From SVQP01 sp045594705 (lineage in GTDB: Bacteria; Bacillota; Clostridia; Oscillospirales; CAG-272), in assembly GCA_045594705.1 (NCBI GenBank), contig JAZNZB010000095.1, positions 1 through 42,038 on the forward strand: DNA of 42,038 nucleotides, written 5' to 3'. Position 1 is the first letter of the stretch. Each line of letters begins with the position of its first letter. Shown in pieces: positions 16,522 through 24,400 of this stretch. The notes under the pieces were generated by a model. The model made no database searches. It saw nothing but the letters and a program-made list of their open reading frames with translations, and was not told where the DNA came from. The translations under genes were made by a program, and so were the position numbers.

Positions 16522-17478
16522 TCACTTAGCCATCATGGCCACACATAAAGCGGCCTTATCGCCCACAGATTCGGTCAGCGCGGCAGGCACGATCCGACAG
16601 ACCGCCAACGCCCCCGGCAACGCCTCCTTAGCAAGCGTTCTTTCCATCGCCTCGCGCAGCAAATGGCCGCTGCGCGCATAAATACTGCCAAGCACAATGC
16701 ACTCGGGATTGAGAATATCCACAAGCAGCGCAAGCCCGCGGCCGAGCATCTCTCCGCAAGCATTCCAGACCGCGATGGCGACCTCGTCGCCCGCGTCGGC
16801 CGCCTCGGCCAGCTTCTTGGCACTAATGCTGCCCATCTCGTCCTCACTCTTGCAAAATGCGCATCCCTTTCCCTTTGCCAGCGCGTCCTTGGCATAAAGC
16901 GCGCCCAGCTGTGCAAGTCCGCCGCCCGAACAAAAGCCCTCAAACGAGCCTTTCTTGTAGTATCCGACAGGACCATCGGGTGCCATGCGCACGTGTCCGA
17001 CCTCGCCCGCGTTGTCGTTTGCGCCAACGTACAGGCGTCCGTCCAGCACAAGACCTGCGCCCATACCCGTACCAAAGGTCAAAAACACCATGTTGCGCGT
17101 GCCCTTTCCCGCACCAAAGCGGTATTCGGCAAGCGCGCAAGCGTTTGCATCATTGCAAAGCGCAGCGGGTATGCCAAAACGCTCGGTCAACATACGCACG
17201 ATTGGCACGTTGTCCCATCCGGGCAGGTTGGGCGGTGATTGAATCAGCCCCGCGCGCGAATCCAGAGGTCCGCCGCAGCTGACGCCGATGGCCTTGACAG
17301 GTGTCCCCTGTGACTTGGCCTGCGCGATCAACGCGTCTGCCTTGGCAAAAATGCGCGCAAGCGTGGTGTCCTTATCGGTAGTTTCAAACCTGACCTTTTG
17401 CAGCACCTCGCCGCTCTCGTCGCCAAGCACCAGCGCGCACTTGGTGCCTCCTATATCAATTCCGAGATACATTTCCAT
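16522..17478 (-). CDS. ROK-family sugar kinase
   Basis: 318 aa, usual ROK size. ATP-binding motif GIDIGGTKCA near the N terminus, catalytic NDANACALAEYRFG, then LTFGTGMGAGLVLDG and the GEVGHVRM histidine. The usual ROK zinc motif CxCGxxGCxE is replaced by a segment reading VGYYKKGSFEGFCSGG, so the zinc site appears lost. The start is ATG 17478, with only 1 nt between it and the ABC-F stop; GAGGG lies 5 nt upstream inside that gene, indicating translational coupling. Likely phosphorylates a hexose or related sugar in the cytoplasm; pairing with the SIS isomerase suggests a shared substrate pathway (inference). Confidence 0.86.
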   Translation of the reverse strand: MEMYLGIDIGGTKCALVLGDESGEVLQKVRFETTDKDTTLARIFAKADALIAQAKSQGTPVKAIGVSCGGPLDSRAGLIQSPPNLPGWDNVPIVRMLTERFGIPAALCNDANACALAEYRFGAGKGTRNMVFLTFGTGMGAGLVLDGRLYVGANDNAGEVGHVRMAPDGPVGYYKKGSFEGFCSGGGLAQLGALYAKDALAKGKGCAFCKSEDEMGSISAKKLAEAADAGDEVAIAVWNACGEMLGRGLALLVDILNPECIVLGSIYARSGHLLREAMERTLAKEALPGALAVCRIVPAALTESVGDKAALCVAMMAK

Positions 17479-17479
17479 A

Positions 17480-19423
17480 TCAACCCTCTAATTCTTCAAG
17501 CTCCTCGTAATCAAGCAATAATTGCTCCTCGATCTCGCTCTTGCGTGCGTCCAACGTGGCCACCCGCTCGTAATCGGTGGCGGCCTCACCGTACAAGGCC
17601 TCCTCGATCTCTGCAAGCTCGGCTTCCAGAGCCTCGCACTCGGCGTGCAGCTTTTCAATACGGCGCACTCTCTTGCGCTCGGCTGCCACATCCTGCTTGT
17701 TTTTGAGATACTGCTGCTTTGCGCTGCTGACCTCGACTGCAGCAGCACACTCCTGCCCTACCTCGGCCTCGGCGCGACGCGCCTGCACGTATCTCTCATA
17801 TTCGGTATAACCCTGTCCCGGCTGTTCCACGAAAAAGTCCAGCACGTCACCCGTAAAGGGCGCACCGGGTGCAAGACACAGCACGCGCGTTGCCAGCTTT
17901 TCGACCAGGTATCTGTCGTGCGATACGACTAAGATCGTGCCCTCAAACCCGTGCAGCGCGTTCTCCAAGGCCTCGCGCGAATCAATATCCAAGTGGTTTG
18001 TCGGCTCGTCCAGAATCAGCAGATTCATTTCGGACAAAATCAGCTTGGCAAGCGTCAATCTCGCCCGCTCACCGCCCGACAGCACCGCCACGGGCTTGAA
18101 CACGTCGTCCCCCACAAAGCGGAACAGGGCAAGCGCGTTACGAATCTCTGTCTCGGTCTTTTGCGGGTACGCATCCCACAGCTCGTCGATGACTGCGTTT
18201 TCGGGATCAAGATTCTGGTTCTCCTGATCATAGTAGCCAACCTTGACGTTATATCCCGCCTCAATTTTGCCCGACACGGGCGTCAGCTTGTCCAAGATCA
18301 GCTTGATCAGCGTGGATTTGCCGCAGCCGTTTGGGCCTACGACCATCATGCGGTCGTTTTTCTTGAGCGCGAAAGAGACGTCCGAAAAGATCTCCTTTTG
18401 CCCGAAGCGCATGCCGAGTCCCTTGACGGTCAGCACGTCGTTACCGCTTGGCAGTGCGGCCGTAAAGCGCATGCGGATGGGCTTGGGCGCGCTTTCGGGC
18501 TTTGCCACACGCTCAACCTTGGCAAGCAGCTTTTCACGCGCACGGATGGTGACGTAATTGTGCGCCTGATTCCAGCGACGCTGCTGCTCTAAAAATGCCT
18601 CCTGGCGCGCAAATTCACGCTGCTGCAGGTCGTATTTCTTTTGCTGCAGAGCTCTGTCCTGCTCGCGTGTCTGCATGGTCTGCGAGTAATTGCCTTTATA
18701 CAGCTTTGCATGGCAGTTCTCCACCACCAGGGTCTTGTTTGTCACGCGGTCAAGGAAATAACGGTCGTGCGAGATGACCATCACGCACTTTTTATAAGAG
18801 ATCAAAAAGCTCTCCAGCCAGGAAAGCGTTTCCATATCCAAATGGTTGGTCGGCTCGTCCAAAAGCAAAAGATCCGGCTCGGTGGCAAGCACCACGGCCA
18901 GGGCAAGGCGGGTGCGCTGACCGCCGCTGAAGGTATCGATCTGCCTCTCTCCGTCCTCGCGGCTAAAGCCCAGCTTTTGCAGAATCGACACGCAGCGGCC
19001 TCTGAATTCCATGCCACCGTCGCGGATAAAGCGTTCGTGCAGGCGGGTATATTCCCCCGTCAACACCTCATAGTCGGCGCGTGAGGTATCCTGCAGGGCT
19101 GCCTCCAGCTCGGCAAGACGCGCCTCGTCGGAAAGAAGCTGCGGAAAGGCATGGTACATCAGCGACAGTGCCGTACCGTCGCCCTCGCGTTCAAATGCGC
19201 CGTCCTGCGTCAGAATGCCCAAGGACTTGTCCTTGGAAATGTACACCCTTCCCGCGGTGGGCTCGTATTCTCCCGTGATCATGCGGAACAGCGAGGATTT
19301 GCCCGAGCCGTTGACGCCGATGATGCCCAATTTGTCGCTCTCGTCAATCGAAAAGGAGATATGCTCCAATATGACGTCTGTACCAAAAGACAATCCAAGA
19401 TCGTCCACACTCAGTATCGTCAT
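17480..19423 (-). CDS. ABC-F family ATPase (YdiF/YfmR-like ribosome-associated protein)
   Basis: 647 aa. Two ATP-binding cassettes without membrane segments: Walker A GVNGSGKSS (~36-44) and GPNGCGKST (~360), signatures FSGGQRTRLALA and LSGGERARLTLA, and Walker B LLLLDEPTNHLD and LLILDEPTNHLD. A charged P-site-tRNA-type linker joins the domains (Gln/Arg-rich ~245-300), and there is a C-terminal coiled coil (KRVRRIEKLHAECEALEAEL). ABC-F proteins bind the ribosome E site and relieve stalling; some give antibiotic resistance, but nothing here marks it as a resistance type. AGGAGG is 8 nt before ATG 19423. It follows folC by 46 bp. Confidence 0.92.
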   Translation of the reverse strand: MTILSVDDLGLSFGTDVILEHISFSIDESDKLGIIGVNGSGKSSLFRMITGEYEPTAGRVYISKDKSLGILTQDGAFEREGDGTALSLMYHAFPQLLSDEARLAELEAALQDTSRADYEVLTGEYTRLHERFIRDGGMEFRGRCVSILQKLGFSREDGERQIDTFSGGQRTRLALAVVLATEPDLLLLDEPTNHLDMETLSWLESFLISYKKCVMVISHDRYFLDRVTNKTLVVENCHAKLYKGNYSQTMQTREQDRALQQKKYDLQQREFARQEAFLEQQRRWNQAHNYVTIRAREKLLAKVERVAKPESAPKPIRMRFTAALPSGNDVLTVKGLGMRFGQKEIFSDVSFALKKNDRMMVVGPNGCGKSTLIKLILDKLTPVSGKIEAGYNVKVGYYDQENQNLDPENAVIDELWDAYPQKTETEIRNALALFRFVGDDVFKPVAVLSGGERARLTLAKLILSEMNLLILDEPTNHLDIDSREALENALHGFEGTILVVSHDRYLVEKLATRVLCLAPGAPFTGDVLDFFVEQPGQGYTEYERYVQARRAEAEVGQECAAAVEVSSAKQQYLKNKQDVAAERKRVRRIEKLHAECEALEAELAEIEEALYGEAATDYERVATLDARKSEIEEQLLLDYEELEELEG

Positions 19424-19469
19424 GATTCATACCTCCTTACATACGTATAAAAATCAAGTATTTTCACAG

Positions 19470-20732
19470 TCAGATCAATTTGAATATTTGCTCGTACATA
19501 TACAAAGATCCCAGGCAAACCAGCGCACAGTCCTGATCCAGCGCAAACGCCCTTGCCTGCTCAAACGCCGCCTCGACGCTCTCGTGAGAGGACGCCTCCA
19601 CGCCCTGATCGGTCAGCACGCGGGCATACTCTGCAGCATCCAGTGCGCGGGGATTATCCGGCCTTAAGCAAAAGGCGCGCTTTGCGATCTCCGAAAGCCT
19701 TGCAGCCACGTAATCATAGTCCTTATCGCGCATGACGCCGGTCAGAACAGCGACTCTTTGATCGCCGAAATAATGCTTTACGCTTTGAACGGCTGCATCG
19801 ATCCCCTCGGGATTGTGCGCTCCGTCAAAAATGATAAGCGGCTCTTTTTCAAGCCTTTCAAAGCGCGCGGGCCAGCGGGCTGCCTTGAGCCCCTTATATA
19901 CCGCGCTGTCCGGAATATGCATTCCCTGCCTGCGCAGCTCATCCACAGCGCACAGCACGTTTGCAGCATTCTCGGGCTGATACAATCCGAGCAAGGAAAG
20001 CTCAACGTCCACCCAGCTGCCGAAATCGAAACCGCAACCGTCCAGGTCGCATCTCTTGATGGAAAGCCCCGACTTATCAGCCCGAAGCAACGTAGCACCC
20101 ATCCGATCCGCCTGATCGCGAATGACCGCTTCTGCACGCTCGTCCTTGCCGCAATAAAGCGCGACGCCCCCCTGCTTGATGACTCCCGCCTTCTCTGCCG
20201 CAATCTTCTCTACCGTATCTCCCAGATACGCGGTATGATCCAGCGAAATGCCGGTGATGACCGACAAAAGCGAGCTCCCGATGATATTCGTGGAATCCAG
20301 TCTGCCGCCCATTCCCGCTTCAAGCACCACAACGTCACAGCCGCAACGCTTGAAATATTCAAGTCCGATGGCGGTAATCAGCTCAAACTCGGTGGGCTTG
20401 TCCTCCATCGCATCGGCAATGGGCTGAATGTAGGACACGATCTCGGCCAATGTCTCCTTGGGAATATTCTCCCCGCCCACACGGATACGCTCGGTGAACT
20501 CCTTGATATAAGGAGAGGTAAAAAGTCCGACGTTGTATGAGGCATGGCGAAGCACGCTGTCCAGCATAGAGCAAAACGAGCCCTTGCCATTGGTACCTAC
20601 CACGTGGATAAATTTCAGATCATTTTGCGGATTTCCGAGTCTTTGGCAAAGCTCCCCGATCCTCTCAAGTCCCGGCTTTGTAAAGGTCCAGGAGATCGAG
20701 TGTATATACTGTAACGCCTGATCGTAATTCAT
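19470..20732 (-). CDS. folC: Folylpolyglutamate synthase/dihydrofolate synthase
   Basis: 420 aa, standard size. The protein adds glutamate to folates (and to dihydropteroate in bifunctional members) using ATP. P-loop VVGTNGKGSF at ~45-53, the Mur-ligase-like segment LFTSPYIKEFTERIRV, catalytic VLEAGMGGRLDSTNII, and C-terminal domain IFDGAHNPEGI are all present. Its ATG overlaps the folT stop by 4 bp (ATGA), so translation is coupled and expression falls under the THF riboswitch. Uptake by FolT and polyglutamate trapping by FolC make one functional unit. Confidence 0.95.
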   Translation of the reverse strand: MNYDQALQYIHSISWTFTKPGLERIGELCQRLGNPQNDLKFIHVVGTNGKGSFCSMLDSVLRHASYNVGLFTSPYIKEFTERIRVGGENIPKETLAEIVSYIQPIADAMEDKPTEFELITAIGLEYFKRCGCDVVVLEAGMGGRLDSTNIIGSSLLSVITGISLDHTAYLGDTVEKIAAEKAGVIKQGGVALYCGKDERAEAVIRDQADRMGATLLRADKSGLSIKRCDLDGCGFDFGSWVDVELSLLGLYQPENAANVLCAVDELRRQGMHIPDSAVYKGLKAARWPARFERLEKEPLIIFDGAHNPEGIDAAVQSVKHYFGDQRVAVLTGVMRDKDYDYVAARLSEIAKRAFCLRPDNPRALDAAEYARVLTDQGVEASSHESVEAAFEQARAFALDQDCALVCLGSLYMYEQIFKLI

Positions 20733-21277
20733 CGTCCGCGCCCTCCAAGCTTAAAAAATTGATCAAACACGGGGCTTCTATATAAATAGCACAGCAATCC
20801 GCATTCAACGGCAGCAATCAGCACGTAGGTGGGGATGCGCCACAGCACCAGCCATTCGTAATACACAAAAAGGCCTATGGATTTGATGACGACCGATCCG
20901 ACAAGATGCGCTGCGATAACAGAAAGGATCACGCGGACGCAGCCGTCACGCTTGATCACATAATGAGACATCAGTCCGCTGACCGCACCCACCGCAGCTG
21001 CGCCCAGAGTAACGATCGGAGAGATGGCCAGGGTTTGCGTGGAAAGTATAAAGCTGACGATATCCGCCACAGCCCCTACGCAAGCTCCCACAACGGGTCC
21101 GAACGCAATGCCCGAGAGGATGATCGGAAAGTTTTCCAAGGTGATGCGGAAAAGTCCGTTTCCGAAATTCAGAAAGCTTTTACAAAAAATCCCCACAACC
21201 ACGCTGATCGCCGCAAGCATGGCGGCGCAGACCAGCACGTAGACGTTTTTGAGACCTTCTCTTTTTTTTATCTTCAT
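20729..21277 (-). CDS. folT: Folate-specific ECF transporter substrate-binding (S) component
   Basis: 182 aa, typical for S components. About six hydrophobic segments, with the N-terminal VLVCAAMLAAISVVVGIF and the family-type LENFPIILSGIAFGPVVGACVGAVAD helical stretch. The start ATG 21277 is set by AGGAGG 9 nt upstream. It captures folates at the membrane and works with the shared EcfA/EcfA'/EcfT module, which is not in this window. Folate specificity rests on the family resemblance, the coupled folC and the THF riboswitch in the leader. Confidence 0.9.
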   Translation of the reverse strand: MKIKKREGLKNVYVLVCAAMLAAISVVVGIFCKSFLNFGNGLFRITLENFPIILSGIAFGPVVGACVGAVADIVSFILSTQTLAISPIVTLGAAAVGAVSGLMSHYVIKRDGCVRVILSVIAAHLVGSVVIKSIGLFVYYEWLVLWRIPTYVLIAAVECGLLCYLYRSPVFDQFFKLGGRGR

Positions 21278-21341
21278 AAAAAATCCTCCTTTCCTCACCC
21301 ATATCGCAAGAAAAAGAGGCATAACTCGCCGTATTCGTGCC

Positions 21342-21456
21342 ATATAAAGCGGGATGCAAAGGGTGAACCGCGCTGCAGGCTTACCTGCAACTTCGTCCTG
21401 CGGACAACTCCCCGTCCCGCAAGCACTTGACGCTCACCGATTTACTCTTAATATAC
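21342..21456 (-). ncRNA. THF (tetrahydrofolate) riboswitch in the folT leader
   Basis: On the minus strand the leader contains, in order, AAATCGGTGAGCGTCAAGTG, then GGGACG, a hairpin, CGAAG, a second hairpin (TTGCAGG-TAAG-CCTGCA), then GCGCGGTTCACC and TTTGCATCCCGC. GGTGA pairs with TCACC, and the outer strands (TAT.AAG with CTT.ATA) close P1. These blocks and their order match the THF riboswitch class. The SD (AAGGAGG) lies ~50 nt downstream, and the CCTCTTT at 21318-21312 could pair with it, which suggests control at translation initiation (inference). Confidence 0.87.
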
Positions 21457-21460
21457 GGTT

Positions 21461-21489
21461 ATTATATCACTCCGAATGCGTTTCGTCAA
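21461..21489 (-). promoter_or_regulatory. Sigma-A promoter of the folT-folC operon
   Basis: Minus strand TTGACG (21489-21484) and perfect TATAAT (21466-21461), 17-bp spacer. Transcription would begin right at the start of the riboswitch. Confidence 0.85.
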
Positions 21490-21545
21490 GAGGGTGCGTA
21501 TGGATTGAAGCATGAATAAAGCATGATTCATTTTCAAAAATTCTC

Positions 21546-21574
21546 TTGCGTGCAATGCAATTTTATGATATACT
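21546..21574 (+). promoter_or_regulatory. Sigma-A promoter of the MBOAT/DHHW pair
   Basis: TTGCGT (21546-21551) and TATACT (21569-21574), 17-bp spacer, with a ~35-nt leader before ATG 21617. Confidence 0.65.
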
Positions 21575-21616
21575 TTAGATTGGAAGAATATCTACACATT
21601 ACATAAAGGGGCACAC

Positions 21617-23056
21617 ATGGTTTTTTCAAGCTTATTTTTCATCTTTGCGTTTTTGGTGATCAGTTACGCACTGTACGCTGCCGCGCGCGGTATCCGTGCG
21701 CGCAATATCATTCTGCTGGTCTCCTCCCTGATCTTTTACGCCTGGGGAGGCCCTGCCTTTGTGCTGCTTTTGTGCCTTGAGACCTTTGTGTGCTACATCA
21801 GCGCCATGATCATTGACCGGGTAGGCCCCGGCTCACGCCGCTCCCGTGCTACAGCCTGGATCTGCACCGGCTTTTGCCTGGCTTTGCTGATCATTTTCAA
21901 ATACACAGGCTTTTTCCTTGGAAACGTGCAGCTTTTGACGGGTCTGCCTAAGATCATTCCCGCCATTACACTTCCCATCGGCATTTCGTTCTATACCTTC
22001 CAGCTTCTCTCCTACGTCATCGACGTACACCGTGGCGAGGTGAGCGCACAAAAGAGCTACGCAAGCCTTTTGCTCTATGCCTCTCTGTTCCATCAATGCA
22101 TCGCAGGCCCCATCGTGCGCTATGCAGACGTTGCATGCGAAATTGACCACCGTCGCGTCACCCGGGACGACGCCGCGCAGGGCGTTTCCCGCTTTGCCGT
22201 GGGTCTTGCAAAAAAGGCACTCTTAGCCAACGGCTGCGCCATGATCGCAGACACGCTTCTGCCCTCTGCCTCCACGACCGACCTTTCAAGCCTTTCGGCC
22301 GTCTCACTTTTGCTTGGCGGCCTTTGCTACATGCTGCAGATCTACCTGGACTTCTCGGCTTACTCGGATATGGCTATCGGCATGGGTCTGATGGTAGGCT
22401 TCCACTATAAGGAAAACTTCAACTACCCCTACGCCGCCTCGTCGGTCACCGATTTCTGGCGTCGCTGGCACATCTCGCTCTCCACCTTCTTCCGCGATTA
22501 CGTGTACATTCCGCTTGGCGGTAACCGCGTCAAGGTTCCCCGTCATATCCTCAATATGCTGATCGTCTGGGGTCTGACCGGCTTCTGGCACGGCGCATCC
22601 TGGAACTTTATTCTGTGGGGACTTTACTATTTTGTCTGGCTGGTGGTGGAAAAATACGTGCTGCGCATCGGCAAGAATGCGCCACTGCTAAGCAAGATCT
22701 TGGCGCGCATCTGGGTGTTGCCCATCGTGTATTTCGGCTGGCTGCTCTTCCGCTTCGACGACCTCTCGCTTCTGCTTGATACCTTGCGCGGCATTGTCTG
22801 CGCTAACGGAAACGCGTTCTTTGATCTGAGCGCACAAACGCAGCTGACGAGCAACTGCTTCTTCCTTGCGGCTTCGATCCTTGCCTGCTTCCCGATCGCT
22901 CCCGCACTCGGCAAGCTGCGCGATGCCAAAAGAATTCCGCCCGTTTATTATGTGGCCAATGCCATCGCCGCCGTCATTCCCGCAGTCTTAGTCATTCTCT
23001 CGGCACTGGCCCTGATCGGTGACAGCTACAACCCATTCCTCTATTTCAGATTTTAA
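21617..23056 (+). CDS. MBOAT-family O-acyltransferase (AlgI/DltB-like)
   Basis: 479 aa with about ten to twelve hydrophobic segments. It carries the family's core: YLDFSAYSDMAIGMGLM, FNYPYAASSVTDFWRRWHIS, LSTFFRDYVYIPLGGNR and the catalytic-histidine segment GLTGFWHGASWNFILWG. These proteins move acyl (usually acetyl) groups across the membrane onto surface polysaccharides. AGGGG lies 6 nt before ATG 21617. The stop is 18 nt before the DHHW gene, the common partner in acylation pairs. There is no dltA/C/D, so a D-alanylation DltB role is unlikely; exopolysaccharide or wall-polymer O-acetylation is the better guess. Confidence 0.92.
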   Translation: MVFSSLFFIFAFLVISYALYAAARGIRARNIILLVSSLIFYAWGGPAFVLLLCLETFVCYISAMIIDRVGPGSRRSRATAWICTGFCLALLIIFKYTGFFLGNVQLLTGLPKIIPAITLPIGISFYTFQLLSYVIDVHRGEVSAQKSYASLLLYASLFHQCIAGPIVRYADVACEIDHRRVTRDDAAQGVSRFAVGLAKKALLANGCAMIADTLLPSASTTDLSSLSAVSLLLGGLCYMLQIYLDFSAYSDMAIGMGLMVGFHYKENFNYPYAASSVTDFWRRWHISLSTFFRDYVYIPLGGNRVKVPRHILNMLIVWGLTGFWHGASWNFILWGLYYFVWLVVEKYVLRIGKNAPLLSKILARIWVLPIVYFGWLLFRFDDLSLLLDTLRGIVCANGNAFFDLSAQTQLTSNCFFLAASILACFPIAPALGKLRDAKRIPPVYYVANAIAAVIPAVLVILSALALIGDSYNPFLYFRF

Positions 23057-23074
23057 CGCAAGAAAGGAGCCTAT

Positions 23075-24343
23075 ATGGATCACAAGCATATATTCAACAA
23101 AATCATGATCGTGCTGTTTTGCGCGGTAATGGTGATCGGCTTTGTGCTGGGGCTTGCTTTCTTTTTGCGACCCGAGCACTCGGAATCCGAAAAGCGCGAC
23201 CTGACCGATTTCCCCGCCTTTACCTTTGCCACCTTTTTCTCGGGACAGTACACAGAGCAGATCAGCACCTGGTTTGCCGATACCTATCCTTTTCGCGAAA
23301 CATTGATCACGGTCAACGATGCCATCTCCTCGCTTAAGGGCTTTGCCTCGGAGCAATTCCAGAGTGGTGCCTCTAACGTGGGCAACCAAGAGGGGCAGCA
23401 GGGCGGCGAGGACGTCAAGGTGGAGACCATCGCGGGCTACTACATCACAGGCGACACCGCCTACGAAATGTACTATCAGAACAAGGCAAATTCCGAGCGG
23501 TATTCCGCTCTGATCGACAAAGCCGCCGAAAGGCTGGACGGCAAGGCCAACGTTTATTCCATGGTCGTGCCGCTGGCATATGCCTATAACGACCGCGTGC
23601 TGCAAAAGACCGACGCATCCGACCCACGGGCAGCCATTGACGGCATGTACGCGGGCATTGCACACAAAAATGCAACCTGCGTGGACGTTTACTCGGCCCT
23701 TGGCGCACACAAGGACGAATACCTCTACTTCCGCACCGACCACCACTGGACCGCGCTTGGCGCATACTACGCCTATACCGCCTACTGCGCAGACGCGGGG
23801 CTTAGCGCGCATCCCCTTTCCTATTACGAAAAGCTGGAATTCAGCGGATTTTTAGGCACGCTCTACTCCCACACCAAAGCCCCTGCACTGCAAAAAAATC
23901 CCGATGTGGTTGAAGCATTTGTGCCGCAGGGCAGCAACACGCTGTACGTGCACACCGCGGACGGCCAAAGGCAGAAATTCACAGGCGGTGTGGTGCGCAA
24001 GGATACCGATAAGATGTATGCAGCCGCTGCCTCCAAATACAACTGCTTTTTGACCAGCGACAACCCCACGGGCACAACGCAAAGCTATTATTGCAGCATT
24101 GAGAACCCAAATATCACAGACGGCTCGGCCGTGGTGCTGGTCAAGGAATCGTTCGGCAACTGCTTTGCTCCCTTCCTTGTCGACCATTATCAGTACGTGT
24201 ACGTCATCGACTACCGTTATTTTGACGGTGACATCGTAGACTTTGTGGACATGACGGGCGCTAAGGACGTCATATTCTTAAACAACATCACCGCCACCTC
24301 GGCAGCTCCTCGCGTAGGCGAAATGGAAAAGCTGGTTAACTGA
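23075..24343 (+). CDS. DHHW-motif protein, AlgJ/AlgX-like extracellular O-acylation partner
   Basis: 422 aa. One N-terminal membrane anchor (~10-33), the rest outside. The DHHW motif is explicit (YFRTDHHWTALGAYYAYTAY), and a distal conserved segment LVKESFGNCFAPFLVDHY holds the serine expected of an SGNH-like fold. AGGAG is 7 nt before ATG 23075. Placement right behind an MBOAT gene is the standard arrangement for polysaccharide acetylation, in which this protein completes transfer to the sugar. The exact polymer is unknown. Confidence 0.9.
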   Translation: MDHKHIFNKIMIVLFCAVMVIGFVLGLAFFLRPEHSESEKRDLTDFPAFTFATFFSGQYTEQISTWFADTYPFRETLITVNDAISSLKGFASEQFQSGASNVGNQEGQQGGEDVKVETIAGYYITGDTAYEMYYQNKANSERYSALIDKAAERLDGKANVYSMVVPLAYAYNDRVLQKTDASDPRAAIDGMYAGIAHKNATCVDVYSALGAHKDEYLYFRTDHHWTALGAYYAYTAYCADAGLSAHPLSYYEKLEFSGFLGTLYSHTKAPALQKNPDVVEAFVPQGSNTLYVHTADGQRQKFTGGVVRKDTDKMYAAAASKYNCFLTSDNPTGTTQSYYCSIENPNITDGSAVVLVKESFGNCFAPFLVDHYQYVYVIDYRYFDGDIVDFVDMTGAKDVIFLNNITATSAAPRVGEMEKLVN

Positions 24344-24354
24344 ACACAAGCAAG

Positions 24355-24383
24355 AAAAAACCGCTCGAAAGAGCGGTTTTTTT
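24355..24383. terminator. Bidirectional terminator between the DHHW and PlsC-like genes
   Basis: AAAAAACCGCTC-GAAA-GAGCGGTTTTTTT: a 12-bp stem including A/T arms around a GAAA tetraloop, serving both convergent genes. Confidence 0.93.
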
Positions 24384-24400
24384 ATCTCAATTCTGCATTC

